Assembly (NCBI RefSeq): GCF_001423495.1
Contig: NZ_LMOG01000005.1
Span: 308,424 to 372,423 of the forward strand
From: Xanthomonas sp. Leaf131
GTDB taxonomy: Bacteria; Pseudomonadota; Gammaproteobacteria; Xanthomonadales; Xanthomonadaceae
DNA length: 64,000 nucleotides
Reading direction: 5' to 3'
In this document: in pieces, positions 27,643-36,802 of the stretch
How positions within the stretch are numbered: the first letter of the stretch is position 1
Layout: every line of letters begins with the position of its first letter
Notes under the pieces: generated by a model
The model's database searches: none
What the model was told of the DNA's origin: nothing
Seen by the model: only the letters and a program-made list of their open reading frames with translations
Position numbers and translations under genes: made by a program

Positions 27643-29058
27643 GTGCCGGGCCGCTCCAAGTGGTATAGACGCTGGCGGCCGCGCTCCTTGCAGGCTCGCC
27701 AGCTGCTGGCTGCCAGCCTCAGCCTGGTGGCTTTCCTGGCGCTGGCGGGCTATGCGCTGGATGTGGCGTTTGCCGACACCGCCGAAAAGAACCTGCGCGA
27801 GCGGCTGAAGAACTACGCCTCTGCGTACGCCGCCAATATCGATTTCGTTCGCGATGGCTCGCTGTATATCGGCGGGCAACCACCGGATCCGCGTTTCGAC
27901 GTGCCCGGCGGCGGGTTGTATGTCGAAGTCGTGCGCCCCGATGAGAGCTGGACGTCGATGTCGGCCGAAGGCCCCAACATTCCGCATGGGCGCATGCTCG
28001 AGCCGCGCCAGGAAGAGTTCATCGGCCCGCTGGAGATGACCCAGATCGACGGCAGCCTGGGCGAGCTGTACCGCTATGGCCTGGGTGTGAGCTATGTCGA
28101 ACGCGAACACGGCGGCGAGATTCCATACACCATTTACGTGATGGAAGATGCGCGCTCGATGGGCGCGCAATTGCGCGTGTTCCGGGGCGCGGTGTGGTTC
28201 TATCTCGGTAGTGCGGGCGTGGTGCTGCTGGTGTTGCAGGCCTTCATTCTGCAATGGAGCTTGCGACCGCTGCGGCGGGTCATCAACGAGTTGACCAAGG
28301 TGCAGCGCGGCGAAATCCAGCGCATGAGCGAGCAGCATCCGCGCGAACTCGAACCGCTGACCGAAAGCATCAACGCCTTTATCGAAAGCGAGCGTGACAA
28401 TCTCGATCGTCAGCGCAATACGCTTGCCGATCTGGCGCACAGCCTCAAGACACCGATCGCCGTGCTGCGCACCCAACTGGACAGCGGCGAATCCGAGCGC
28501 GATCTGCACGACGAAATGGACGTGCAGCTGCGCCGCATGAACGATCTGGTGTCCTACCAGCTCGCCCGCGCGGCATCCAGTGGCCACAAGTTGTTTGCCG
28601 CGCCGTTGCCGATCGAGTCGACCGCCGAAGAAATCGTGCGCGGGCTGGAGAAGGTCTATTCGGTCAAGGGCGTGTTGTGCGAATTCGATATCTCCCCCGA
28701 AGCGCGCTTTCATGGTGAGCCGGGCGATCTGCAGGAGTTGCTCGGCAATCTGCTGGAAAACGGCTTCAAGTGGGCGCGTAGCCGCGTGCTGCTGACTGCG
28801 CAGCCGGGTCCCACCACCGGTAGCCGCCGCGCCGGATTGATCCTGTCGGTGGAAGACGATGGCCCGGGCATCGCGCCGGAAGATGTGGCCAAGATTCTGC
28901 AGCGTGGCGTGCGCGGCGACGAGCGCGTGCAAGGCCACGGCATTGGCATGTCGATCGTGCAGGATCTGATCAAGGCCTATCGTGGCGAATTGCAGGTGGT
29001 GCGCTCGCAGGAACTGGGCGGCGCCCGCTTCGATGTGACCTTGCCGCCGGGATTGTGA
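27643..29058 (+). CDS. phoQ: PhoQ-type sensor histidine kinase
   Basis: A 471-residue membrane kinase from GTG 27643, preceded by AGGAAGATCAG. TM1 is at about residues 20-44 (LLAASLSLVAFLALAGYALDV), a periplasmic sensor domain of about 140 residues follows, then TM2 near 188-208 (FYLGSAGVVLLVLQAFILQW). A HAMP-like segment (RPLRRVINELTKVQRGE) leads to the H-box ADLAHSLKTPIAVLR (His266). ATPase motifs are the N-box LLGNLLENGFKWA, DDGPGI and GHGIGMSIVQD. The periplasmic region contains acidic patches, as in PhoQ proteins that bind divalent cations. It should phosphorylate the adjacent PhoP. Confidence 0.92.
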   Translation: MPGRSKWYRRWRPRSLQARQLLAASLSLVAFLALAGYALDVAFADTAEKNLRERLKNYASAYAANIDFVRDGSLYIGGQPPDPRFDVPGGGLYVEVVRPDESWTSMSAEGPNIPHGRMLEPRQEEFIGPLEMTQIDGSLGELYRYGLGVSYVEREHGGEIPYTIYVMEDARSMGAQLRVFRGAVWFYLGSAGVVLLVLQAFILQWSLRPLRRVINELTKVQRGEIQRMSEQHPRELEPLTESINAFIESERDNLDRQRNTLADLAHSLKTPIAVLRTQLDSGESERDLHDEMDVQLRRMNDLVSYQLARAASSGHKLFAAPLPIESTAEEIVRGLEKVYSVKGVLCEFDISPEARFHGEPGDLQELLGNLLENGFKWARSRVLLTAQPGPTTGSRRAGLILSVEDDGPGIAPEDVAKILQRGVRGDERVQGHGIGMSIVQDLIKAYRGELQVVRSQELGGARFDVTLPPGL

Positions 29059-29180
29059 CCGGTGTGCGTCGCGGGATGAACCCGTGGCCAATGTTGCAGC
29101 GCGCTCCGACAACCGTTTAACGCCTCATGCGTTGGCTTGACCATACTGGCCGCTTGCAGGCCGTTGCGATGGAGAGCTGC

Positions 29181-30773
29181 ATGTTCGGGCGCAGTGCACA
29201 GGCAGGTTGGAAAAATCCCCGGCGATTGGAAGCTCGTCGCCGCAATAGATGGCGCATGCCGCTGTTGTTGGCGGGCTGGGTTTGCGCGCTCTCGTGCGGT
29301 GCCGCCGAAGCGCCACTGACGCCAGCGCAGAGCCGCTGGTTGCAGCGTGCGACCTATGGCGTGGATGCCGATAGCGCAGCGCAACTGCAGCGGCTAGGCG
29401 CCAAGCGCTATGGCGTACGGTTGTTGCAACCCAGCGACGATGCGGCCCTGCCTGCGCCGGTGCGCGCACAACTGCAGCAGTTCGACGCACTGCACACGCC
29501 ATTGGTGACCTTGTTGACGCAGTACGAGGCGGACAAGATCCGTCTGCAAACGCTGCCCGATGGCGACGAGAAAGCCGCCTTGCGCAAGGCCTGGCAGGCG
29601 CAAGGCGGGCAGATGCTGACCCAGGCGCGTCAGGCGCAACTGCTGCGTGCGGTGTACGCGCCGGAGCAGACGCGTGAGCAGTTGGTGTGGTTCTGGCTCA
29701 ATCATTTCAGCGTGTATGCCGACAAGGGGCGGGTGAAGTGGATGGCGGCCGACTACATGGAAAACGCGATTCGCCCGCACGCCACCGGCAAGTTCGCCGA
29801 TCTGGTGATGGCGACGCTGGAAAGCCCGGCGATGCTGGAATATCTGGACAACGCCAAGAACGCCAAAGGCAAGGTCAACGAAAACTACGCACGCGAATTG
29901 ATGGAGTTGCACACGCTGGGCGTGCATGGCGGCTACAGCCAGCAGGATGTGCAGCAACTGGCGCTGATACTGACCGGCGCCGGTTTGGTGCCGGTCAAGG
30001 CCGAGGGCGCGCCGCCAGTACCAACCGCTGCAACAACCGGGCAGGCGCAGGTGGTACGCAAGGGCCTGTTCGAATTCAATCCCGCGCGCCATCAACCCGG
30101 CGACAAGATCTTGCTGGGCCAGCGCATCGCCGCGGGCGGTCTGGATGAGATCGAACGCGCGGTGCAGTTATTGGTGCGGCAACCTGCGTGCGCGCAGTTT
30201 GTATCGCAGCGCCTGGCCGAGTATTTCGTCAGCGACAAGCCGCCGGCCGCGCTGGTCGCGCGCATGGCAAACACCTTTCAGCGCAGCGATGGCGATATCG
30301 CCAAGGTGATGCAGGCCATGCTGGAGGCGCCGGAATTTGCGCAGGCGCAACCGCGCAAGTTCAAGGATCCGAATCGGTTTGTGGTGTCGGCCATGCGGCT
30401 GGCGTACGAGGATCAACCGGTGGTCAACGCTGCGCCGATGGTGAGCTGGGTGCAGCAGCTCGGCGAGCCGGTGTTCGGGCGCATCACCCCCGATGGGTGG
30501 TCGTTGCAGTCGCAGGCATGGACCAGTTCCGGGCAACTGGCACGACGCTTCGAGGTGGCGCGTTCGCTGGGTGGCGGACCGAAGCAACTGTTCCGCCTGG
30601 ATGGCGATAACGACACGCCACTTCCCGCGCTGACGCAGATCGACACGCGCCCATCGTATCGCTGGGTTGCGCCGTCGCTTTCCAGCGGCACGCGTGATGC
30701 GCTGGGCCAGGCGCTTTCGCCTGCGGAATGGAACGGATTCTTGCTCTCATCGCCGGACTTCAACTATCGCTGA
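29181..30773 (+). CDS. DUF1800 family protein
   Basis: A 530-residue protein from the ATG at 29181, where GGAGA gives the best ribosome site; starts at 29127 and 29256 are alternatives. A basic N-region and hydrophobic stretch (RMPLLLAGWVCALSCGAAEA) indicate export. DUF1800 hallmarks: SRWLQRATYGVD, LVWFWLNHFSVYADKG, NYARELMELHTLGVHGGYSQQDVQQLALILTG, and FEFNPARHQPGDKILLGQ. The partner gene downstream encodes DUF1501; the two families nearly always occur together. Their role is unknown, with suggestions of extracellular polymer or envelope-related processing. Confidence 0.88.
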   Translation: MFGRSAQAGWKNPRRLEARRRNRWRMPLLLAGWVCALSCGAAEAPLTPAQSRWLQRATYGVDADSAAQLQRLGAKRYGVRLLQPSDDAALPAPVRAQLQQFDALHTPLVTLLTQYEADKIRLQTLPDGDEKAALRKAWQAQGGQMLTQARQAQLLRAVYAPEQTREQLVWFWLNHFSVYADKGRVKWMAADYMENAIRPHATGKFADLVMATLESPAMLEYLDNAKNAKGKVNENYARELMELHTLGVHGGYSQQDVQQLALILTGAGLVPVKAEGAPPVPTAATTGQAQVVRKGLFEFNPARHQPGDKILLGQRIAAGGLDEIERAVQLLVRQPACAQFVSQRLAEYFVSDKPPAALVARMANTFQRSDGDIAKVMQAMLEAPEFAQAQPRKFKDPNRFVVSAMRLAYEDQPVVNAAPMVSWVQQLGEPVFGRITPDGWSLQSQAWTSSGQLARRFEVARSLGGGPKQLFRLDGDNDTPLPALTQIDTRPSYRWVAPSLSSGTRDALGQALSPAEWNGFLLSSPDFNYR

Positions 30774-30873
30774 TTCAAAGACAGCTGATCTAGAAGCAGC
30801 GGATTTGAATGCTGCTGATTCAACGAGTGCAAGTTCAATCATTACCGAGCGGTCATCGCCGCAGGAGTGCACC

Positions 30874-32061
30874 ATGCAACGACGTCAATTTCTGCTTGCT
30901 TCTGCAGCGGCCGCGAGTCTGCCGTGGTCCGGGCGTCTGTTTGCCGCGCCACGCGACAGTGCGCGCATGCTGGTGGTGTTTTTGCGTGGCGGTTACGACA
31001 GCAATAATCTACTGGTGCCACATGCCAGCGATTTTTATTATCAGGCGCGCCCGACCTTGGCGATTGCGCGACCGGATCCGTCCAATCCGAAGAGCGCCGT
31101 TGCGTTGGATGCGCAATGGGGTCTCAATCCGGTGATGCGCGATGCGCTGCTGCCGCTCTGGCAACGCCAGCAGCTGGCTTTCGTGCCGTTTTCCGGCACC
31201 GACGATCTGTCGCGCAGTCATTTCGAAACCCAGGACGATATCGAATCGGGCCAGGCCGGCCGGCAACGCCGCGATTATCGGTCCGGTTTCATGGCGCGCT
31301 TGTCGGGTGTGCTCAGCGGAGTGCCGGCGATTGCCTTCACCGATTCCTTGCCGCTGACCTTTCAAGGCGGCGGCGACTTGCCCAACGTGTCGTTGCGCGG
31401 CATCGGCAAGGGCGGTCTGGATGCGCGGCAGGCGCAGATCCTGTCGCAGATGTACGACGCAACGCCGCTGGCGGCGGCCGCACGCGAAGGCTTGGCATTG
31501 CGTCAGCAGGTCACCGCGCAGCTGCGCGAGGAGATGGAGCAGGCCGGTCGCGGCGCCGCCAGTGCGCGCACCTTCGCCGACGAAACCCGGCGCATGGCGA
31601 GCCTGATGCGCGACCAGTACCGGCTGGGATTCGTCGATGTCGGCGGCTGGGATACGCATGCCAACCAGGGCAGTGTCGAAGGTGGGCTGGCGAACAATCT
31701 GCGCAATCTCGGCGAAGGGCTTGCGGCGTATGCCGACGCGTTGGGGCCGGCGTGGAAGGACACCGTGGTGGTGGTGGTGTCCGAGTTCGGCCGTACTTTT
31801 CGCGAGAACGGCAGCAAGGGCACCGATCACGGGCACGGCACCACATACTGGGTGCTGGGTGGCAGCGTGCACGGTGGTCGGATCGCTGGCGAACAGGTAG
31901 CCGTTGCGCAGGCGCAGCTGCTGCAGAACCGCGATTATCCGGTGCTCACCAATTACCGCAGTCTGTTCGGCGGTGTATTGAGTCGGTTGTGGGGATTGTC
32001 GCCAGCGCAATTGGAGCGGGTATTTCCCGGTGCCAAGCCGCGCGATCTTGGGTTGGTGTGA
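30874..32061 (+). CDS. DUF1501 family protein, Tat-exported
   Basis: A 395-residue product from the ATG at 30874 with CAGGAG upstream. The N-terminus MQRRQFLLASAAAASLPW is a twin-arginine signal, so it is exported folded. DUF1501 features: VFLRGGYDSNNLLVPHA, the GTDDLSRSHFETQDDIESG stretch and VVSEFGRTFRENGSKGTDHGHGTTYWVLGG. These residues recall the metal site of the alkaline-phosphatase/sulfatase superfamily, hence a possible metal-dependent hydrolase. It forms a pair with the DUF1800 gene ending 100 nt upstream. Confidence 0.9.
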   Translation: MQRRQFLLASAAAASLPWSGRLFAAPRDSARMLVVFLRGGYDSNNLLVPHASDFYYQARPTLAIARPDPSNPKSAVALDAQWGLNPVMRDALLPLWQRQQLAFVPFSGTDDLSRSHFETQDDIESGQAGRQRRDYRSGFMARLSGVLSGVPAIAFTDSLPLTFQGGGDLPNVSLRGIGKGGLDARQAQILSQMYDATPLAAAAREGLALRQQVTAQLREEMEQAGRGAASARTFADETRRMASLMRDQYRLGFVDVGGWDTHANQGSVEGGLANNLRNLGEGLAAYADALGPAWKDTVVVVVSEFGRTFRENGSKGTDHGHGTTYWVLGGSVHGGRIAGEQVAVAQAQLLQNRDYPVLTNYRSLFGGVLSRLWGLSPAQLERVFPGAKPRDLGLV

Positions 32062-32218
32062 GTGCGCGGCAGTGGGCTGCTGATGTCCACCACTATCGAG
32101 TGGGTTTTTGTAGAGTGTTGCGCATCGTTGTTTTCAGTTCGGCTAACCGTGTGCGAGCAACGCGCGCGAAATCGTTGCATGACGGCGATCGCAAGCAGGC
32201 ATTGAGGCCGCTACACCA

Positions 32219-32974
32219 TCAGCGCTGCGCCGACGAAGCAAACGGTGAAGGCCCGTAAAAACGTACCAATTGAGCAGCGACCTCCGGCATGACCCGCGCG
32301 ATCACCTGCGGTGCAGAGAAATGATATTCGCTCACGACCGCGAAGAATTCCTCCGGTGCCTCGGCGGCATATGGATCGATTTCGGTCTCTTCGCCGGCAT
32401 CGATGCGTTGGCAGAACGCATCGAAGGCCTGCTGGAAGTCGCGTGCCCATGCGCGTTGGGCATCGCGTGGCAGCGGCGGTGTGCCATCGAGTGCGCCATC
32501 GAGCGCATCGAGCTTGTGCGCCATCTCGTGCACGATCACGTTGAAGCCGGCCTGCGGGTCGTCCAGATCGGCTTGTACATCGGCCCAGCTGACGATCAGC
32601 GGGCCTTGCTCCCAGGCCTCGCCGATGAGCGTGTCGTCCCATGCATGCATCACCCCCGCTGCATCCAGATGCGTGCGCTGCACGCGGAACGCATCCGGGT
32701 AAACAATCAACTGCGACCAGCCGCGCCAGCCCACCGCACCGATTTCCAGCAGCGGCAGGCAGCAGGTGGCCGCCAGCAGCACATGATCATGCGGATGCAG
32801 TTGCAGCCCGTCGACCGGGGAAATGGTTTTTTGCTGCAGGAACTGCGCGGCCAGTGCGCGCAGACGTTGCTGGCGAGGCGGGTCCAGTGCAGCGACCCAG
32901 GCGCAACCGCTGCAGAGCGGCTCCCATAACGCGTCAGGAATCTCGACAGGCGGCCGGCTTAGCCAGCGCGACAA
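32219..32974 (-). CDS. mtfA: MtfA-type zinc peptidase / Mlc-titration factor
   Basis: A 251-residue M90 metallopeptidase. The zinc site is HEMAHKLD (His149, Glu150, His153) and the downstream glutamate lies in EEFFAVVSEYHF. The N-terminal LCSGCAWVAALDPPRQQRLRALAAQFL and the YPDAFRV segment are typical. In enterobacteria MtfA binds the glucose repressor Mlc. The start is uncertain: TTG at 32974 is used, and no ATG or GTG is available in frame before the preceding gene's stop. No strong ribosome site is visible, so coupling to the upstream gene (8 nt away) is likely. Confidence 0.9.
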   Translation of the reverse strand: MSRWLSRPPVEIPDALWEPLCSGCAWVAALDPPRQQRLRALAAQFLQQKTISPVDGLQLHPHDHVLLAATCCLPLLEIGAVGWRGWSQLIVYPDAFRVQRTHLDAAGVMHAWDDTLIGEAWEQGPLIVSWADVQADLDDPQAGFNVIVHEMAHKLDALDGALDGTPPLPRDAQRAWARDFQQAFDAFCQRIDAGEETEIDPYAAEAPEEFFAVVSEYHFSAPQVIARVMPEVAAQLVRFYGPSPFASSAQR

Positions 32975-32982
32975 CCACTGGA

Positions 32983-33258
32983 TCAGCGGAACATGCCCGG
33001 CAGAAAACTGTGCCAGCGCGGCATCATGCGCATCCGCGGGAACAGCGCGTCGCCATCGCTACCACCACCGCCGGTGGCCGGTGCGGGCTTGTGCGCAGGA
33101 GCGCGCGCCGGTGCAGCGGCTTCGCCATTCGGGGTTCTGCCGCGCGCAGCCGAATTGGTGCTGACGCAGCTCTCATGGTCGCCATCGACCAGCTGGTCCG
33201 ATGCCAGCGCGGCAAGCGGAGCCAACAAGAGAAGCAGGCAAACCGTGATTCGGCGCAT
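32983..33258 (-). CDS. Small exported protein, unknown
   Basis: A 91-residue product from the ATG at 33258 (in-frame starts at 33267 and 33297 exist). A signal peptide (MRRITVCLLLLLAPLAALA) precedes a short mature part with DGDHESCVSTNSAARGRT, an alanine/proline segment, a glycine run and a C-terminal RMRMMPRWHSFLPGMF. It ends 8 nt before mtfA. Low-complexity mature sequence suggests a disordered periplasmic peptide. No family recognised. Confidence 0.6.
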   Translation of the reverse strand: MRRITVCLLLLLAPLAALASDQLVDGDHESCVSTNSAARGRTPNGEAAAPARAPAHKPAPATGGGGSDGDALFPRMRMMPRWHSFLPGMFR

Positions 33259-33385
33259 CGTCCACATCCAGGGCAAGCGGCGTAAGTTGGCGATCATAAC
33301 GCGCTTTTCACTCCCTCACGCAAGCCACGCTGGGCGCCCGGGGTGGCTTGGCGCATACTTTCGCGGATCGATTTGGGGACTTGCC

Positions 33386-34351
33386 GTGGATGACCGCGCG
33401 TTGCTGGCCAAACTTGCGAGCGGCCGGCTATCCGGCGATGCGTTGGCGCGCGATGCCGGACTGACCCGTGCGGCAGTGTGGAAGCGCATTCAACATCTAC
33501 GTGCGGCCGGTGTGGAAATCGAGGGGCGGGCCGGTGACGGCTATCGCCTGGCGGCGCCGCTGGATCTGCTGGACGCCGCGCGGATTCGTGCGGCCATGTC
33601 GCGCGATGCGCTGGCGGGCTTGACCGCATTGGAGGTCGCCTGGACGCTGGAATCCACCAACACCAGCTTGCTGGCGCGTGCGGCCCCGGAGCAGGGCGTG
33701 GCGGTGCTGCTGGCCGAGCGCCAGACGGGGGGGCGCGGCCGGCGCGGCCGACAATGGACCTCGCCGCTGTGCGCGCATCTTTATCTGTCCGCCTCGCGCC
33801 GGTTCAGCGGTGGGCTGGGCCAACTGGCCGGGTTGAGTCTGGCGGTGGGCGTGGCGGTGGCCGAAGCCTTGCGCGGTTGCGGGTTTGCCGATGTCGGGCT
33901 GAAGTGGCCCAACGATCTGCTGGCGCGCGAGCGCAAGCTGGGCGGTCTGTTGATCGAAGGCGGCGGCGAAATGGCCGGCAACGCGCGTGCGGTGATCGGG
34001 CTAGGGTTGAATGTGCACATGCCGGCTGCGGCCGCCGCTGCGATCGACCAGCCGTGGGTGGATCTGGATACCCTGGCCGGCCGCGCGGTGTCGCGCGATA
34101 CCGTGGTGGCTGCGGTGTTGTCCGGATTGTTGCCGGCGCTGGATCTGTTCGAGGCACAGGGGCTGGCCCCGTTCCTGAGCCGCTATGCAGCATTGGATGT
34201 CTTGAGCGGTCGCGCGGTGCAGGTTGAAGAGGCTGGCACGCGGCATCACGGTGTTGCGCTCGGCCTGGCGGCCGACGGCGCGTTGCGGGTGCAACTGGGC
34301 GAGACGGTGCGCTTGTTCCACTCCGGAGAAGTGAGCGTGAGACCTGCATGA
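33386..34351 (+). CDS. birA: Biotin-[acetyl-CoA-carboxylase] ligase and repressor
   Basis: A 321-residue bifunctional BirA from GTG 33386 (GGGGA upstream). The N-terminal winged helix (LLAKLASGRLSGDALARDAGLTRAAVWKRIQHL) marks the biotin-operon repressor form. The catalytic domain has the biotinyl-AMP loop TGGRGRRGRQW, then GLKWPNDLLARERKLGGLLIE and GLGLNVHMP. The C-terminal SH3-like domain (GVALGLAADGALRVQL) is present. It attaches biotin to the acetyl-CoA carboxylase carrier protein. The coaX start overlaps its stop (ATGA). Confidence 0.96.
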   Translation: MDDRALLAKLASGRLSGDALARDAGLTRAAVWKRIQHLRAAGVEIEGRAGDGYRLAAPLDLLDAARIRAAMSRDALAGLTALEVAWTLESTNTSLLARAAPEQGVAVLLAERQTGGRGRRGRQWTSPLCAHLYLSASRRFSGGLGQLAGLSLAVGVAVAEALRGCGFADVGLKWPNDLLARERKLGGLLIEGGGEMAGNARAVIGLGLNVHMPAAAAAAIDQPWVDLDTLAGRAVSRDTVVAAVLSGLLPALDLFEAQGLAPFLSRYAALDVLSGRAVQVEEAGTRHHGVALGLAADGALRVQLGETVRLFHSGEVSVRPA

Positions 34352-35076
34352 GCGAGTGGTTGTTCGACCTGGGAAATTCGCGGTTCAAGTACGCGCCGCT
34401 GCATGGCGACTGCGCCGGCGCCGTGCAGGCCTGGCCGCACGGCGCCGAGGCGATGGATGCGGCTGCGCTGTCGGCGTTGCCGACCGGGCGCATTGCGTAT
34501 GTGGCCAGCGTGGCTGCGCTGGCGTTGACGCAACGGATGATCGCCTGCCTGCACGAGCGCTTCGAACAGGTGCGCATCGTGCGGACTGCGGCCGAGTGCG
34601 CCGGTCTTCGGATTGCCTATGCAGACCCGAGCCGTTTCGGGGTGGATCGCTTCCTGGCACTGCTGGGCGCGCGCGGCGACGCACCGGTGCTGGTGGCCGG
34701 CGTGGGCACTGCGCTGACCATCGATCTGCTCGGCGCCGATGGGCAGCACCATGGTGGGCGTATCGCCGCCTCGCCTACCACCATGCGCGAGGCGCTGCAT
34801 GCGCGCGCAGTGCAGTTGCCGGCCAGCGGCGGCGCCTATGTGGAGCTGGCCAACGACACCGACGATGCGCTGACCTCCGGTTGCGATGGCGCAGCGGTGG
34901 CGCTGATCGAGCGCAGCCTGCAGCACGCGCAACGCAGCCTGGGTGTGCCGGTACGCTTGCTGGTACACGGCGGCGGCGCGCCGCCGTTGCTGCCGCTGTT
35001 GCCCGATGCCACGTTCCGCGCCGCGCTGGTGCTGGACGGGCTGGCGATTTGGGCGAGGTCTGCGTCGGCCCCCTGA
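34348..35076 (+). CDS. coaX: Type III pantothenate kinase
   Basis: A 242-residue CoaX, first enzyme of coenzyme A synthesis from pantothenate. Seen: the N-terminal phosphate-binding FDLGNSRFKYA, the substrate loop YADPSRFGVDRFLALLGAR, the catalytic GVGTALTIDLLGADGQHHGG with GGRIAASPTTM, and TSGCDGAAVALIE. The 4-nt overlap with birA makes the two translationally coupled, a common gene pair. Its TGA lies at the left end of a diverged MITE-like element. Confidence 0.96.
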   Translation: MSEWLFDLGNSRFKYAPLHGDCAGAVQAWPHGAEAMDAAALSALPTGRIAYVASVAALALTQRMIACLHERFEQVRIVRTAAECAGLRIAYADPSRFGVDRFLALLGARGDAPVLVAGVGTALTIDLLGADGQHHGGRIAASPTTMREALHARAVQLPASGGAYVELANDTDDALTSGCDGAAVALIERSLQHAQRSLGVPVRLLVHGGGAPPLLPLLPDATFRAALVLDGLAIWARSASAP

Positions 35077-35219
35077 GGGCGGTGATCGAAACGACGCGCA
35101 GCCGCCAGGTGGGTGGCCGGTGCTCGGCATCGGGATGTCGCGCTCGTACACTGGGGTCACTGGCTGCCTGCCGCTCGCGCCGAGTCGTCGAGCGCTCGCC
35201 AGCGGTTATCGGCCACTCT
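35075..35219. mobile_element. MITE-like element, diverged copy 3
   Basis: A 145-bp stretch clearly related to the 143-bp elements at 17558 and 49724. It keeps the internal GCCGCCAGG.GGG, GGTGCTCGG and CTCGTACA blocks, while the ends (GAGGGCGGT...ATCGGCCACTCT) have decayed. It fills the space between coaX and the SPOR gene, starting in the coaX stop and ending 13 nt before the next start. Identity is roughly three quarters by eye. Confidence 0.6.
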
Positions 35220-35232
35220 TAGAATCCATTGC

Positions 35233-36135
35233 ATGTATGTACGCGCGCTCATCGTTGTCTTGATCGTCCTCAATGCCGGTGTGGCGTTGTGGTGGGCGTT
35301 GCAGCCGGCACCGGCAGCGTTGGCTGCTCCGGCGCAGCCGGCGGGTGTGGCACGGTTGGAGCTGTTGCCGAACATCGCAACAGGAGCGGCGGCGATCTCG
35401 GGACAGGCCGTGGCGGCAATGTCAGCTCCAGGTGCCGTGCCGACGGCGACATCGGTTGTATTGGCACCGGCACAGCTAGCACCAGCACCCGCTGAGACAT
35501 CAACGAAACAAGCGGCGGCGGTTCCTTCGTCAGCTGCGGCTACCACTGCAGTGGCCGAAACATCGCCAGTAGCGTCCGAGATTCCGGCCACAAGCAAGGT
35601 CGCTCCGAAACCGGCCCAGGTTGCTGTGGCGGCTGCAGCAAAGGCATCGCCAACGGTGCCGACTCCCGCACCCGCACCCGTTGCAGAGCGCTGCGCCAGC
35701 CTGGGCCCCTATCCGGCACGCGCCGACGCCGATGCCGCGCTGGCACGCCTGCGTGGTCAGGCCACGCGCACCAGCGTGCGCGAGGACAAGGACGCCGGGG
35801 TCAGTACGTTCCGGGTGATGCTGCCCAACGTGGGCGATCGTGCCGCGGCGCAGGCGTTGGTCAAGCGTATTGCTGCGGCCGGTATCGGCGACTATTACCT
35901 GATCGCGCAGGGCGATGACAACACCGTCGCCTTGGGCCAGTACCAGAGTCGCGAACGTGCCGAGCGGCGTCAGGCCAGCCTAGTCGCTGCGGGGTTTCCG
36001 GCGCAGTTGGTGCCCAGCGGCACTGGGCAATCGCGCTGGTGGATCGATGTGCGCAGCACGGTCGCGATCACCACATTGCAGGGCACTGCAGGTGCAACGC
36101 GTCAGCGGTCGCTAGATTGCGCCGCGCTGCGCTAG
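35233..36135 (+). CDS. SPOR-domain membrane protein
   Basis: A 300-residue product from the ATG at 35233. One N-terminal membrane anchor (YVRALIVVLIVLNAGVALWWAL) is followed by a long alanine/proline/threonine-rich linker of about 130 residues and a C-terminal SPOR domain (RCASLGPYPARADADAALARLRGQATRTSVRED, then GDYYLIAQGDDNTVALGQYQSRERAERRQASLVAAG). SPOR domains bind denuded peptidoglycan at division sites. The layout resembles FtsN/DedD, so a division or cell-wall role is likely. Translation may depend on a leader within the adjoining repeat. Confidence 0.85.
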   Translation: MYVRALIVVLIVLNAGVALWWALQPAPAALAAPAQPAGVARLELLPNIATGAAAISGQAVAAMSAPGAVPTATSVVLAPAQLAPAPAETSTKQAAAVPSSAAATTAVAETSPVASEIPATSKVAPKPAQVAVAAAAKASPTVPTPAPAPVAERCASLGPYPARADADAALARLRGQATRTSVREDKDAGVSTFRVMLPNVGDRAAAQALVKRIAAAGIGDYYLIAQGDDNTVALGQYQSRERAERRQASLVAAGFPAQLVPSGTGQSRWWIDVRSTVAITTLQGTAGATRQRSLDCAALR

Positions 36136-36168
36136 AATGCGCACCGGCGCGCAATGCGCTTGGCCTTT

Positions 36169-36244
36169 GCCGGCATAGCTCAGTTGGTAGAGCAACCGCC
36201 TTGTAAGCGGTAGGTCCCCAGTTCGAATCCGGGTGCCGGCACCA
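36169..36244 (+). tRNA. tRNA-Thr (anticodon TGT)
   Basis: A complete 76-nt cloverleaf: acceptor GCCGGCA/TGCCGGC, D-arm TAGCTCAGTTGGTAGAGC, anticodon arm ACCGCC-TTGTAAG-CGGT with TGT anticodon, T-arm with GTTCGAATCC, and an encoded CCA end. A TAGAAT at 36133-36138, overlapping the stop of the upstream gene, is a plausible -10 element. The tRNA would read ACA and ACG threonine codons. Confidence 0.97.
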
Positions 36245-36306
36245 CGTAAGTCTCTCGCTGCATCCCGGAAACGTCCATGTCGTCCGGAATTTGCCGCGCG
36301 GTGGGT

Positions 36307-36696
36307 TTAGCGCCCCCAGAAGGCGTCTTCCTGGGTTTGATCGGCCGAGAACAGCCTGACTTCGACGATCTTGCCGTCTTCAATGCGCAGCAGGTCCACG
36401 CCCGCTTGCTTGAGCGTGACGCCATTGGCCTGGCCGGAAAATTCCAGGGTGATGGCCACCCAGTCGCCGCTGGCCATGTAGTCATCGGCACGGCTGATGG
36501 CGAAGGTGCCGTTGGAGACCTCCATCATCTTGCCCAGCATCGGCCCGACCACCGCCATGCCGCGGTGCGTGCCGGAGAATTGATGGTTGCCTGGCTGGTG
36601 CCAGATCACGTCGGGCGCAATGAGGCTGCCCAGCGTTGCGTGGTCGCCGGTCTGGACTGCGGTGATGTAGGACTTGGCAATGTCGATGGTGTTCAT
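36307..36696 (-). CDS. SnoaL-like (NTF2-fold) protein
   Basis: A 129-residue protein with AAGGAA before its ATG. It has the NTF2/SnoaL pattern: an N-terminal helix (IDIAKSYITAVQTGDHATLGSLIAPDVIWHQPG), a middle strand set (GDWVAITLEFSGQANG) and the terminal VDLLRIEDGKIVEVRLFSADQTQEDAFWGR. These folds serve as small isomerases, hydrolases or ligand binders. It is downstream of a second NTF2-fold gene and divergent from an AraC regulator. No catalytic assignment is possible. Confidence 0.8.
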   Translation of the reverse strand: MNTIDIAKSYITAVQTGDHATLGSLIAPDVIWHQPGNHQFSGTHRGMAVVGPMLGKMMEVSNGTFAISRADDYMASGDWVAITLEFSGQANGVTLKQAGVDLLRIEDGKIVEVRLFSADQTQEDAFWGR

Positions 36697-36802
36697 GCGG
36701 TTTTCCTTGGTTGATTGAAAGGTCGAAGCGAAAGCCTGCAGGCGTGCGTGCCCGGCTGGCCGATCTGGAGTGGGAGAGAGCCGTGCGATCTGCGGCGATC
36801 CT

